A stretch of 64,000 nucleotides of DNA from Candidatus Coprovivens excrementavium (GTDB lineage: Bacteria > Bacillota_I > Bacilli_A > RF39 > UBA660), in NCBI GenBank assembly GCA_944363975.1, contig CALVVU010000002.1:124001-188000 (forward strand), read 5' to 3'. Positions 1 to 7,061 of the stretch are shown one piece after another (the stretch's first letter is position 1; every line of letters begins with the position of its first letter). Position numbers and translations under genes: made by a program. A model generated the notes under the pieces. The model saw only the letters and a program-made list of their open reading frames with translations, was not told where the DNA came from and made no database searches.

Positions 1-174
1 CAATATACCCTTAATTTCTTAGAATCTCTAAATAATAAAAAAGAATCTATTTTTAAATATTTAGATACTGAATATAATGATAATATTATTGAAGAACTGA
101 TAAATAAATACCAACTTCAACCATCTAATCACATAGTTGATTTATTATATGAATCATTAATCAAACATTTATAA
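1..174 (+). CDS. C-terminal end of a protein of unknown function (5' truncated)
   Basis: Frame 1 is open from the first base of the window to a TAA at 172-174 and gives 57 residues, acidic and Asn/Leu-rich, probably helical. The beginning lies outside the window. The composition (many Asn, Lys, Ile, Leu codons ending in A or T) matches the genes that follow. No motif is recognisable in the part seen, so no function is proposed. A promoter for the next gene begins directly after the stop codon. Confidence 0.55.
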   Translation, partial: QYTLNFLESLNNKKESIFKYLDTEYNDNIIEELINKYQLQPSNHIVDLLYESLIKHL

Positions 175-181
175 TAAAATA

Positions 182-190
182 TGTTATAAT
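182..190 (+). promoter_or_regulatory. Extended -10 promoter element
   Basis: TGTTATAAT lies 8 bases after the stop of the preceding gene and about 40 bases before the start codon at 231. It has the TG extension and a perfect TATAAT. There is no convincing -35 element. Confidence 0.6.
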
Positions 191-230
191 AAATATAATA
201 GAGAAGAGTATAAGAATAAAAGGTGATTTT

Positions 231-692
231 ATGGAACTTAAGAGAAATAAAATATTAAACATAACTTTTTATACAATTAGTATTATTATTTATCTTTTTA
301 TCTCTTATTTTATATATAAATTATTGACTACCGTTCCATTTTATTACTTATTTATTCTTATTCCTTCTCTTTTTCTTTTTTGTACATTACTTTTAGTAAA
401 TATCATAAAAACTATTTTAACAATTGTTTCTATGGTTTTTGGGCGTAACGATAACGATGAAATAAATGACTATATTTATCGTCTTATTAGCAAAATTAAC
501 CAATTATGCAAATATATTTTAATTGCCATCTTTATATCTCTTTTAACATCTGTCATGATTTTAGATCTTATATATTGTTTAAATAAAGAAAAATATACCT
601 TTGCTGCTATATCTATAGTTATCTGGGTTCTTTCATATTACCTTCTATTTAGTAATATCGTGAAGATGATCCGTAAACAAATACGCATTTAA
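231..692 (+). CDS. Small polytopic membrane protein of unknown function
   Basis: A 153-residue protein with four hydrophobic stretches (about residues 10-33, 38-65, 92-115 and 122-145). A polar, acidic loop (GRNDNDE, near residues 72-78) separates the second and third. The ATG is preceded by AGGTGAT at a good distance. There is no signal peptide cleavage site and no catalytic motif. It has its own promoter upstream and another follows at 703-711, so it is probably a single-gene unit. I do not recognise the family. Confidence 0.75.
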   Translation: MELKRNKILNITFYTISIIIYLFISYFIYKLLTTVPFYYLFILIPSLFLFCTLLLVNIIKTILTIVSMVFGRNDNDEINDYIYRLISKINQLCKYILIAIFISLLTSVMILDLIYCLNKEKYTFAAISIVIWVLSYYLLFSNIVKMIRKQIRI

Positions 693-702
693 ATAAATTA
701 TA

Positions 703-711
703 TGATATAAT
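703..711 (+). promoter_or_regulatory. Extended -10 promoter for the serpin gene
   Basis: TGATATAAT lies 48 bases before the ATG at 759, in the gap after the preceding stop codon. There is no clear -35. Confidence 0.55.
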
Positions 712-758
712 AGCAATACATCAAAGAATATGCTCTAAGATAGAAAGTGGTATATTTT

Positions 759-2279
759 ATGAAGAAAAAGAAAAAAACTACACTCTCCGTTAGGAGAGCA
801 TTAAATAATAAAATTATCTTAAAGTTATCTATAATCATTATTATTTTTATTATTGTTATTGTATTTTTTATTATAAATAATCATCAAAAAGACAATTTAA
901 ATAATAATTCTCAATACTACATTGGGAACCTTTATAGTGCCAATCAAGCTGCCAATATGCTAGATCATTATACATCAGAAAATGCTGTTATATCTCCTTT
1001 AAATGTAAATTCTACTTTAGCAATTTTATATAATGGTACAGATAATAATACTAATAAAGAACTAAAAAAATACTTTCATTCAACAAGTAATGAAGTTAAT
1101 AAACAACTAACTACTAAATTAAAAAGTTTTATTAACGAAGAGAAAATAACTAATGAATATACAGAATTATATGAAGAATATATGCAAAAAATAGAAGATT
1201 CAAAATATCATAATTTAACATCTTCAACTATAAAATTATTATCTACTTCCGAAAAGAGAACTCTTCAAGAATTGTTAGAAAAAATAAACTTAATTCATGA
1301 TTATCTAAATAATAAAAATGATTTATCTATTAAATATATTGAAGATTATAAAATAACAGATGATGTAATAACTAATGAATATACTTTAGAATCACTACTT
1401 ACTAAAGTTTTAGATGATTATGAAACATTTTCAATAAATAATAAGATAGTTAATTACCATGAATTATTTGTATCCAATGATTTAGATACAATAAATGAAA
1501 ATTATTTAGACGATTTAAGTCAATATAATACTTCTATTACTCATCTTGATTTAACAGACTCACTTAATACTTCTAGTTATATTAATGATAAAATAAAAGA
1601 AACAACTGATAATAATATAAGTCGCGTAATTGAACCAAAAGATATTAATTCACAAAATCTTATGATTAATAGCTTTTATTTTAATTATGAATGGGCCAAT
1701 TCAATTAGTAGTAACAATGTAAAAAATGAAGAATTCTATGAACTAAATGGTGATATAAGCCAAGTAGAAATGATGTATAGTAAAGAAAGCAAATACCTTG
1801 AAAATAATGTTGCTCGTGGTTTCATTAAAGATTTTCAAAATGGTCAATATAGTTATGTAGGTGTTCTTCCTAAAAGTGAAGGTGATTTTACCTTAAGCAG
1901 TCTTAATCTCGACTCTTTATTACAATCAGTTAAAGAAGAAGATATTACAATTGGTCTTCCTAAATATTCATTATCTTCTGAAGTACCAATTGTTGACCTT
2001 CTAAAAGATCAAAATATTTCTGAAGTTTTTACTTCTAAAGCTAATTTTACTAAAATAACTGATCAAGATTTTTCTTTAACTAAAAATATTCAAGCAACAT
2101 ATTTTCAAATAGGGGAGAAAGGTACATATCAATCGGAAATTCGAGTAACTAATTTTGAATCCTATACTGAAGAAGAGGATGAGAAGAAAATAATTTTAAA
2201 TCGTCCTTTCTGCTTTTTAGTTATTAATAATGAAACTGAAGATATTTTATTAATAGGTAAGATAAAAACTTTTAATTAA
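759..2279 (+). CDS. Membrane-anchored serpin-like protein
   Basis: 506 residues. A Lys-rich cytoplasmic start is followed by one membrane segment (about 19-40), and the rest should lie outside the cell. Serpin hallmarks are visible: VISPLNVNSTLAILYNG near residue 77, a YINDKIKETTDNNI stretch followed by MINSFYFNYEWA in mid-protein, a GEKGT hinge near 452, and RPFCFLVINNETEDILLIGKI at the end, the classic serpin C-terminal signature. A helical insertion of roughly 100 residues sits between the early helices and the conserved body. The small residues that normally fill the hinge after GT are replaced by YQSEI, so inhibitory loop insertion is doubtful. I chose the ATG at 759 over the in-frame GTG at 747 because AGAAAGTGG overlaps that GTG and serves as its binding site. 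Confidence 0.85.
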   Translation: MKKKKKTTLSVRRALNNKIILKLSIIIIIFIIVIVFFIINNHQKDNLNNNSQYYIGNLYSANQAANMLDHYTSENAVISPLNVNSTLAILYNGTDNNTNKELKKYFHSTSNEVNKQLTTKLKSFINEEKITNEYTELYEEYMQKIEDSKYHNLTSSTIKLLSTSEKRTLQELLEKINLIHDYLNNKNDLSIKYIEDYKITDDVITNEYTLESLLTKVLDDYETFSINNKIVNYHELFVSNDLDTINENYLDDLSQYNTSITHLDLTDSLNTSSYINDKIKETTDNNISRVIEPKDINSQNLMINSFYFNYEWANSISSNNVKNEEFYELNGDISQVEMMYSKESKYLENNVARGFIKDFQNGQYSYVGVLPKSEGDFTLSSLNLDSLLQSVKEEDITIGLPKYSLSSEVPIVDLLKDQNISEVFTSKANFTKITDQDFSLTKNIQATYFQIGEKGTYQSEIRVTNFESYTEEEDEKKIILNRPFCFLVINNETEDILLIGKIKTFN

Positions 2280-2291
2280 GGAGGCTACAAA

Positions 2292-2726
2292 TTGAGAGAA
2301 AAAGTTTTAGTTAGTGCTTGTTTACTAGGTGTAAATTGTAAATATGATGGTCATAATAATGAAAATGATAAAGTTTTAAAATATTTAGAAGATAAAGAAA
2401 TAATTCCAATATGTCCAGAGATAATGGGTGGCCTTTCTACACCACGAGATCCTTCTGAAAGAGTAGGAAAAAAAGTTTATAGCAATAAAGGACTTGATGT
2501 AACTGATAAGTTTACACGCGGTGCTGAGGAAACTCTGAGATTAGCACGCAAGCTCAACGTCCATAAAGCTATTTTAAAAGCTCGTAGTCCATCTTGTGGA
2601 TACCAAAAAATCTACGATGGAACATTTAATCATCAAATTATTGATGGACATGGTATAACAGCTGAATTATTAAAAAAGAATGGTTTTGAAATCCTAACCG
2701 AAGAAGATATCGCAAAAAGAAATTAA
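2292..2726 (+). CDS. DUF523 family protein
   Basis: 144 residues matching the DUF523 (YbbK-type) family: SACLLGVNCKYDG at the N-terminus, ICPEIMGGLSTPRDPSER around residues 40-57, and KARSPSCGYQ near 96-105. The conserved cysteines suggest metal or cofactor binding, but no reaction is established for the family. Translation starts at TTG 2292. A perfect AAGGAGG at 2278-2284, overlapping the stop of the serpin gene, supports this start and suggests co-transcription with it. Confidence 0.88.
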   Translation: MREKVLVSACLLGVNCKYDGHNNENDKVLKYLEDKEIIPICPEIMGGLSTPRDPSERVGKKVYSNKGLDVTDKFTRGAEETLRLARKLNVHKAILKARSPSCGYQKIYDGTFNHQIIDGHGITAELLKKNGFEILTEEDIAKRN

Positions 2727-2757
2727 TATATCACAATCTATCATATTGTGATATAAT
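2727..2757 (+). promoter_or_regulatory. Perfect inverted repeat overlapping an extended -10 promoter
   Basis: TATATCACAAT (2727-2737) and ATTGTGATATA (2745-2755) form an 11-bp perfect inverted repeat with a 7-base spacer. Its right arm overlaps the -10 TATAAT at 2752-2757. It could be the operator of a dimeric repressor or the hairpin of a weak terminator for DUF523. No T-run follows, which favours the operator reading. Confidence 0.45.
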
Positions 2758-2774
2758 TTATAATAGGTGAGAAT

Positions 2775-4337
2775 ATGAAAAGGGGAAACACTTTATTAGA
2801 TAATATATCTAAATTAAATACATTTATCCATATGATAAAATCAAATGAATTCTTAGGAATCTATCTCGAAAAGATTCTTAATAATCGCAGTAAAAACATT
2901 AAATTCATTAATGATTTTGATTATATCTCTTTAGATTTATTATATACATCTCTACAAATAATGAGTAATAAAGAAAAAATAACTAAAGAAGAATATAATA
3001 AAATAGATAAAAAAGAATTAAAATACTATCTAGACAAAGTTAAAGGTATGAGTTATTTTAAACGTCAAATTCCCCAAATTAAGAGTGAAGATATTTTAAT
3101 TGATTATCTTCGTTCATCTCTAGCTAATGGTGAATATATATGTAATCATAACAATACTATTAAATTTGATAATGGTCTTATAGTTGATTCAGATTGGATT
3201 GTCGAATTTGCCAATTTCTTAATAACATCACTAAATAATAATACTAATTTATCTAATGATGGTTATACATATCACTTTAAAACTATCACTTTACCAGAAA
3301 AAAATAATAATTTTCGTCATTTCTTAAAAGAAATTCGTCTTCACGAATACAATGTTACACGCAAAGATAATAAAAGATTAACATTTCAAGATATTAAATA
3401 TTTAATTGATACATTGTCAGTAATAGATAATTATGACTTCGATCAATTAAAAGATATTAACAGTAAATTATCTAAAGAAAAATATTCATTATCAATTAAT
3501 AAAAAGAATATTAATTTATCTAAAGAAGAAAAAACTAAATTAGAAAAATTATATTATGAAGAAATAGATTATGATATTTTAAAAGAATATTTAAACGATA
3601 CATTAAATTGTTATAATAGTAAAGCTAATCTCAATAAAAGAAGACTTATTGAAAATTACGAAATTCTTCGTAGTTTATCTCATGCCTATAAATGTAACTA
3701 TAGTCTTCAAGAATGTCGTAAATTATTTGATTTAAATAATCGTAAAGAGGAACTATTAAATGCGTTAGCTATTGCCAATTTCTATATTAATTATATCTAT
3801 GATGAAGCAAATCTTCATAAGTATTTTAATTATTCATTACTTAAATTAAAAGACTTACGCCCTTCGATTATTGATTACGAAACTCCAGAGTATAAAAGTA
3901 TTATTAGCAACTTATCTGTATTAAACAAAAAAGTAGTAGTTGTTAATCGCCGAATAAATAAGTATCTTGAAGCTTCTCGTTTACACAAAGCAGATGTTAA
4001 ATATGTTGAAGCAACAAGTCAAGGCTTTAGTCGCAGTTGTTCTGAATTAGAAAAATTAGTAAAAGAAATTAAAGTATTGAGAACTCAGCTTGAAGATGCT
4101 AAAGATACAAATCGTCGTGAATCAAATATTAATAAAACAAAACTTAATTATATAAAAGAATCTATTATAAATGGTCGATATAATTATAATAAAGATAGTA
4201 ATCTTTTAATCTTTGATGACTTTAGTCCTAAAGATTATCATCGTACATTCCATCTTGAAATTACTTTAAATGATTTTATTGATATTATTTTATCAGATTA
4301 TAATCGCAATATTAGAATTAATTTTTATCAACTATAA
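2775..4337 (+). CDS. Large helical protein of unknown function
   Basis: 520 residues without signal peptide or membrane segment, so cytoplasmic. The sequence is rich in Asn, Lys, Leu and Tyr and looks almost entirely alpha-helical. A heptad-like charged stretch lies near residues 375-460. The last 60 residues look like a separate alpha/beta module (DDFSPKDYHRTFHLEITLNDF). Start is ATG after AGGTGAGAAT. A promoter lies directly upstream and a strong terminator directly downstream, so it is a single-gene unit. I recognise no family. Confidence 0.7.
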   Translation: MKRGNTLLDNISKLNTFIHMIKSNEFLGIYLEKILNNRSKNIKFINDFDYISLDLLYTSLQIMSNKEKITKEEYNKIDKKELKYYLDKVKGMSYFKRQIPQIKSEDILIDYLRSSLANGEYICNHNNTIKFDNGLIVDSDWIVEFANFLITSLNNNTNLSNDGYTYHFKTITLPEKNNNFRHFLKEIRLHEYNVTRKDNKRLTFQDIKYLIDTLSVIDNYDFDQLKDINSKLSKEKYSLSINKKNINLSKEEKTKLEKLYYEEIDYDILKEYLNDTLNCYNSKANLNKRRLIENYEILRSLSHAYKCNYSLQECRKLFDLNNRKEELLNALAIANFYINYIYDEANLHKYFNYSLLKLKDLRPSIIDYETPEYKSIISNLSVLNKKVVVVNRRINKYLEASRLHKADVKYVEATSQGFSRSCSELEKLVKEIKVLRTQLEDAKDTNRRESNINKTKLNYIKESIINGRYNYNKDSNLLIFDDFSPKDYHRTFHLEITLNDFIDIILSDYNRNIRINFYQL

Positions 4338-4376
4338 ATAAAATGTGTAATTTTACTTACACATTTTATTTTTTGT
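4338..4376. terminator. Intrinsic terminator between convergent genes
   Basis: A perfect 13-bp stem (4338-4350 with 4357-4369) and a 6-base loop are followed by TTTTTT. The stop codon of the converging minus-strand gene lies in the loop, so the hairpin can serve both genes. The T-run favours the plus strand. Confidence 0.85.
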
Positions 4377-5258
4377 TTTCCAAATAATAATAAAAATTAC
4401 TATTAATCCTCCAATATAATATATTTTATAACTTTTACTTTCTTCTTTGATTTCCTTATCTTCTTTACTAGGTTCCATTTCTGGTACTGAAGGAATATCG
4501 CTTATATAAAACTTTATTTTTTTGTCATACCCATTAAATCCTAAAATCATTTTATTATTATAAAAAGCAATCCCTTCAACTTCTCCAATATCTTCTTTAG
4601 TATGAAGATATTGCCTCATATTACCTTTTAAGTCATATACATATATAATATTAGAACCATCTCCTCCCAAACGAATCCAAGACCAATTAGTATAATAAAT
4701 AAATCCATTATAATATTCCCAACCTTGTCTTCCGATATCGTTATTAAAGTTCATTCCAATAATAAAAGGTATTTTATTATTCCAATTTAATTTATTATCT
4801 AATCTAAAACCCGTTGCTACTGTTCTAACATAATATTGATCTTCACTATCTACATAGGTAATACTTCTAATAGGTAATTTAACATCTATAGTTTTTTCGT
4901 GTCGCCAATTATTTCCATCAAATACTTCTACTAAGGAACTACCATCAGCTCGTAAAATATATAGTTTATTAGTATTTTTATTATAAGTAACATCATTTGC
5001 ATGTCCTAAACTTTTATAAGCGTAAGATTTAACTAATTCATATGTGTCCAGATCATAAACTTGTATTATTGAAGATAGATCATCACTTTCTACTAAAACC
5101 ATAAATAAATATTTATTAGCAGTTGTAAATCCTTGCAAACTAAAATTATTAATTTTATCAAATGATATTATTTCTTCTTCTAAATTTAAATCTTCAGCTT
5201 TTACACTTTTGAAAAAAAATAACAAAATAATAAAAATAAAACATAAATATTTTTTCAT
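4353..5258 (-). CDS. Secreted or surface beta-propeller-like protein with C-terminal membrane anchor
   Basis: 301 residues. MKKYLCFIFIILLFFFKSVKA is a typical signal peptide with an AXA-like end. The body contains repeated strands of the type IQVYDLDTYELVKSY, ANDVTYNKNTNKLYILRAD and GIAFYNNKMILGFNG, as in WD/NHL/YVTN-type propellers. A hydrophobic segment near residues 275-293 followed by KTKNKMCK should anchor it. I chose ATG 5258 because GAGGGT lies 8 bases upstream on this strand and would be inside the gene if the TTG at 5273 were used. It probably binds a ligand outside the cell; the substrate is unknown. Confidence 0.75.
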   Translation of the reverse strand: MKKYLCFIFIILLFFFKSVKAEDLNLEEEIISFDKINNFSLQGFTTANKYLFMVLVESDDLSSIIQVYDLDTYELVKSYAYKSLGHANDVTYNKNTNKLYILRADGSSLVEVFDGNNWRHEKTIDVKLPIRSITYVDSEDQYYVRTVATGFRLDNKLNWNNKIPFIIGMNFNNDIGRQGWEYYNGFIYYTNWSWIRLGGDGSNIIYVYDLKGNMRQYLHTKEDIGEVEGIAFYNNKMILGFNGYDKKIKFYISDIPSVPEMEPSKEDKEIKEESKSYKIYYIGGLIVIFIIIWKTKNKMCK

Positions 5259-5327
5259 ATAATTAACCCTCAATTACAATGATTATATAATATAATTAAA
5301 TTAAGTTCCATATTTTAAATGTCTTTA

Positions 5328-5336
5328 TGTTATAAT
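5328..5336 (+). promoter_or_regulatory. Extended -10 promoter
   Basis: TGTTATAAT lies 19 bases before the ATG at 5356. The predicted RNA start falls around 5343, leaving a leader of about 13 nt that is little more than the AGGTGAT binding site. Confidence 0.65.
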
Positions 5337-5355
5337 ATTAATAATAGGTGATAAT

Positions 5356-6342
5356 ATGGCAAGAAGATATAATGATGGTAATATTGTTCGTTTTGAAAAA
5401 CGATCTACTAATAAAATAGGTCTCTTTTTTCTTTTCATTATTGTATTAGGTGGTTTAGGATTTGGTGGGTATTACCTATATCAGCATCGTTCAGAAATAG
5501 ATTGGGAATTAAAAATTCCATGGCAAAAAGAAAATTCCAACAATGAAAATTCTTCTGAAAATGATTCTTCATCATCTTCTAAAAACAATCGTGATGATTT
5601 AGTTTTACCTAATAAATATGATAAAACTGAAAACGTTAGTGGAGGTACTATAAGAGTATATGATATTAAATTAGATGACAAAGGATATACCATTTCAGTT
5701 GATTATACTAATCCTCTTGCTGATACAGAATTTATTGTTGAAAAAGTTCTTGTTAACGGATTTGAAACGAGTAGCAGTTTTACTATTTCCGAAACACTAG
5801 ATCCTGGTTCTAAAAATGCTCAATTACCAACTACTACTAAATTCCGTATTTTACGAACTGAGCTAGAGCCTTTAAAAATAACTGGTCTTAAAAAGCTTAC
5901 TTTCTTTTATCGTCGAATTCAAAATGGTGAAGAATCTACTTTAGAACGCCGTGAATTTACTCTAACTAATAACATTGACTTTAAAACTGAATTAGAAGGT
6001 TTAATAAATATATATAAAAAAGATAAAGAATTTACTTTAAATTATTATGAAACAATTACTGATCAAGATAATACGTATATATACTTTGATATAAAAAATG
6101 ATACGTATAATAGCAATAAACAAGTTAGAATCAAAAAATTAATAATAAATGGTGAATTATATGATTATCAAGATTTAGATTTTAAACTATATCGTGGGGC
6201 TGAAAATATTTTCAGTATCGTAATACCTAAAAGCAAAATAAAAGAAGTTGAATCCTTTACCGTTTCATTCTTTATTACATCTTACCTCGATGATGAAGTT
6301 TTAGGAATTTATATGACTAATGACTATACTAAAACTATATAG
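5356..6342 (+). CDS. Single-pass membrane protein with large extracellular domain, function unknown
   Basis: 328 residues. A basic N-terminus (MARRYNDGNIVRFEKRSTNK) is followed by one hydrophobic segment (about 22-41), a Ser/Asn/Glu-rich linker (about 58-80), and two similar beta-rich segments each containing a V-KKL(I/T) or LKKLTFFYRR-like strand. This suggests two Ig-like or NEAT-like beta-sandwich modules, but I cannot assign a family. The start is supported by AGGTGAT. A promoter lies 19 bases upstream, and no obvious terminator separates it from the next gene. Confidence 0.7.
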   Translation: MARRYNDGNIVRFEKRSTNKIGLFFLFIIVLGGLGFGGYYLYQHRSEIDWELKIPWQKENSNNENSSENDSSSSSKNNRDDLVLPNKYDKTENVSGGTIRVYDIKLDDKGYTISVDYTNPLADTEFIVEKVLVNGFETSSSFTISETLDPGSKNAQLPTTTKFRILRTELEPLKITGLKKLTFFYRRIQNGEESTLERREFTLTNNIDFKTELEGLINIYKKDKEFTLNYYETITDQDNTYIYFDIKNDTYNSNKQVRIKKLIINGELYDYQDLDFKLYRGAENIFSIVIPKSKIKEVESFTVSFFITSYLDDEVLGIYMTNDYTKTI

Positions 6343-6398
6343 TAATTGCCAAAAATAAAAAGCCATGATATCATACATTATTGAAAGTTGGTGTGTAT

Positions 6399-6806
6399 AT
6401 GGAAAAAATATGGCATGACCTTTATCGTGAAGCAAAAAATAAATTATCTACGAAAGAAATTCCTCCATTTATTGAATCTGGAACAAGTGCCTGCGCTATT
6501 GAAGCTGGAAATGGCCAAATTTATAGTGGAATTAGTATTACATCCAATACAAGCATCAACGTTAACGCTGAAAAAAGTGCCATTATCTCAATGTTTAATG
6601 ATAATGAATTTACAATTAAAAAAATAGTTATTTTAAATGAACTAGAAGAAGTAATTCCACCTAGTGCTGAATGTTTTGAATACATTTTAGAATTGAATAT
6701 CATACCTGATGACATTGAAATTTTAACTGATTACGATCAAAAAACAATTGCCAAAGTCAGAGATTTACTACCAGATTGGTGGGGAACATATCGTAATAAA
6801 AAATAA
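6399..6806 (+). CDS. Cytidine-deaminase-fold protein lacking zinc ligands
   Basis: 135 residues with the layout of a short cytidine deaminase: SGTSACAIEAGNGQIYSGIS (about 27-46), then TSINVNAEKSAIISMF where active enzymes have a (H/C)AE motif, then PPSAECFEYI where they have PCxxC. The zinc-binding His/Cys is Asn and the first Cys of the second motif is absent, while the Glu and one Cys remain. The fold assignment is fairly good, but catalysis by the normal mechanism is unlikely. The ATG at 6399 is preferred over the TTG at 6381 because AAAGTTGGTG lies between them. A terminator follows. Confidence 0.7.
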   Translation: MEKIWHDLYREAKNKLSTKEIPPFIESGTSACAIEAGNGQIYSGISITSNTSINVNAEKSAIISMFNDNEFTIKKIVILNELEEVIPPSAECFEYILELNIIPDDIEILTDYDQKTIAKVRDLLPDWWGTYRNKK

Positions 6807-6824
6807 TCTAGAATTAACATTTAC

Positions 6825-6865
6825 AAAACACATTTACACAAAATTGTAAATGTGTTTTTATTTTT
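6825..6865 (+). terminator. Intrinsic terminator
   Basis: A 13-14-bp perfect stem (6825-6838 with 6845-6858) and a short AT loop are followed by TTATTTTTT. It ends the 5.3-6.8 kb unit. Confidence 0.85.
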
Positions 6866-6890
6866 TACATCTTTTTAACTGTAAATAAGA

Positions 6891-6896
6891 TATAAT
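6891..6896 (+). promoter_or_regulatory. -10 element of the candidate small RNA
   Basis: A perfect TATAAT lies 7 bases before the predicted RNA start at about 6903. A TTTACA further upstream is 21 bases away, too far to be a good -35. Confidence 0.5.
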
Positions 6897-6902
6897 GTAA
6901 TC

Positions 6903-7004
6903 ATAGAGAAAGTATAAAAATTCTCTAAATAAAAAGGGTAAAGTGATACAGCATCAATGATGCCACTTTAAGAAAAAAAGAAACGCTTAATGTTTCTTTT
7001 TTTC
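6903..7004 (+). ncRNA. Candidate free-standing structured small RNA upstream of priA
   Basis: The roughly 100-base interval has its own -10 (6891-6896) and its own perfect terminator (6973-7003), and contains no open reading frame with a binding site. Three hairpins can be drawn: AGAGAA/TTCTCT (6905-6926); a composite stem AAAGTG/CACTTT enclosing GCATC/GATGC with a 5-base bulge (6940-6969); and the terminator. priA has a separate promoter after the terminator, so this is not simply its leader. I do not recognise it as any riboswitch, 6S, SRP, tmRNA or RNase P RNA. Confidence 0.5.
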
Positions 7005-7006
7005 TT
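6973..7006 (+). terminator. Intrinsic terminator of the candidate small RNA
   Basis: A 12-bp perfect stem (6973-6984 with 6992-7003) and the loop GCTTAAT are flanked by an A-tract and a seven-T tract. Confidence 0.85.
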
Positions 7007-7033
7007 TTATTAAAATAATCCCGTTATTTTTTA

Positions 7034-7042
7034 TGATATAAT
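7034..7042 (+). promoter_or_regulatory. Extended -10 promoter of priA
   Basis: TGATATAAT lies 19 bases before the ATG of priA. The predicted leader is about 13 nt and consists mainly of AGGTGAT. Confidence 0.65.
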
Positions 7043-7061
7043 AAAAAAACAGGTGATTACA

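Noticed and set aside
6903-7004. Known riboswitch controlling priA
   Set aside because: No conserved core of the purine, preQ1, THF, ZTP, fluoride, glycine, lysine, Mn or guanidine classes is present, and priA has a separate promoter after the terminator.
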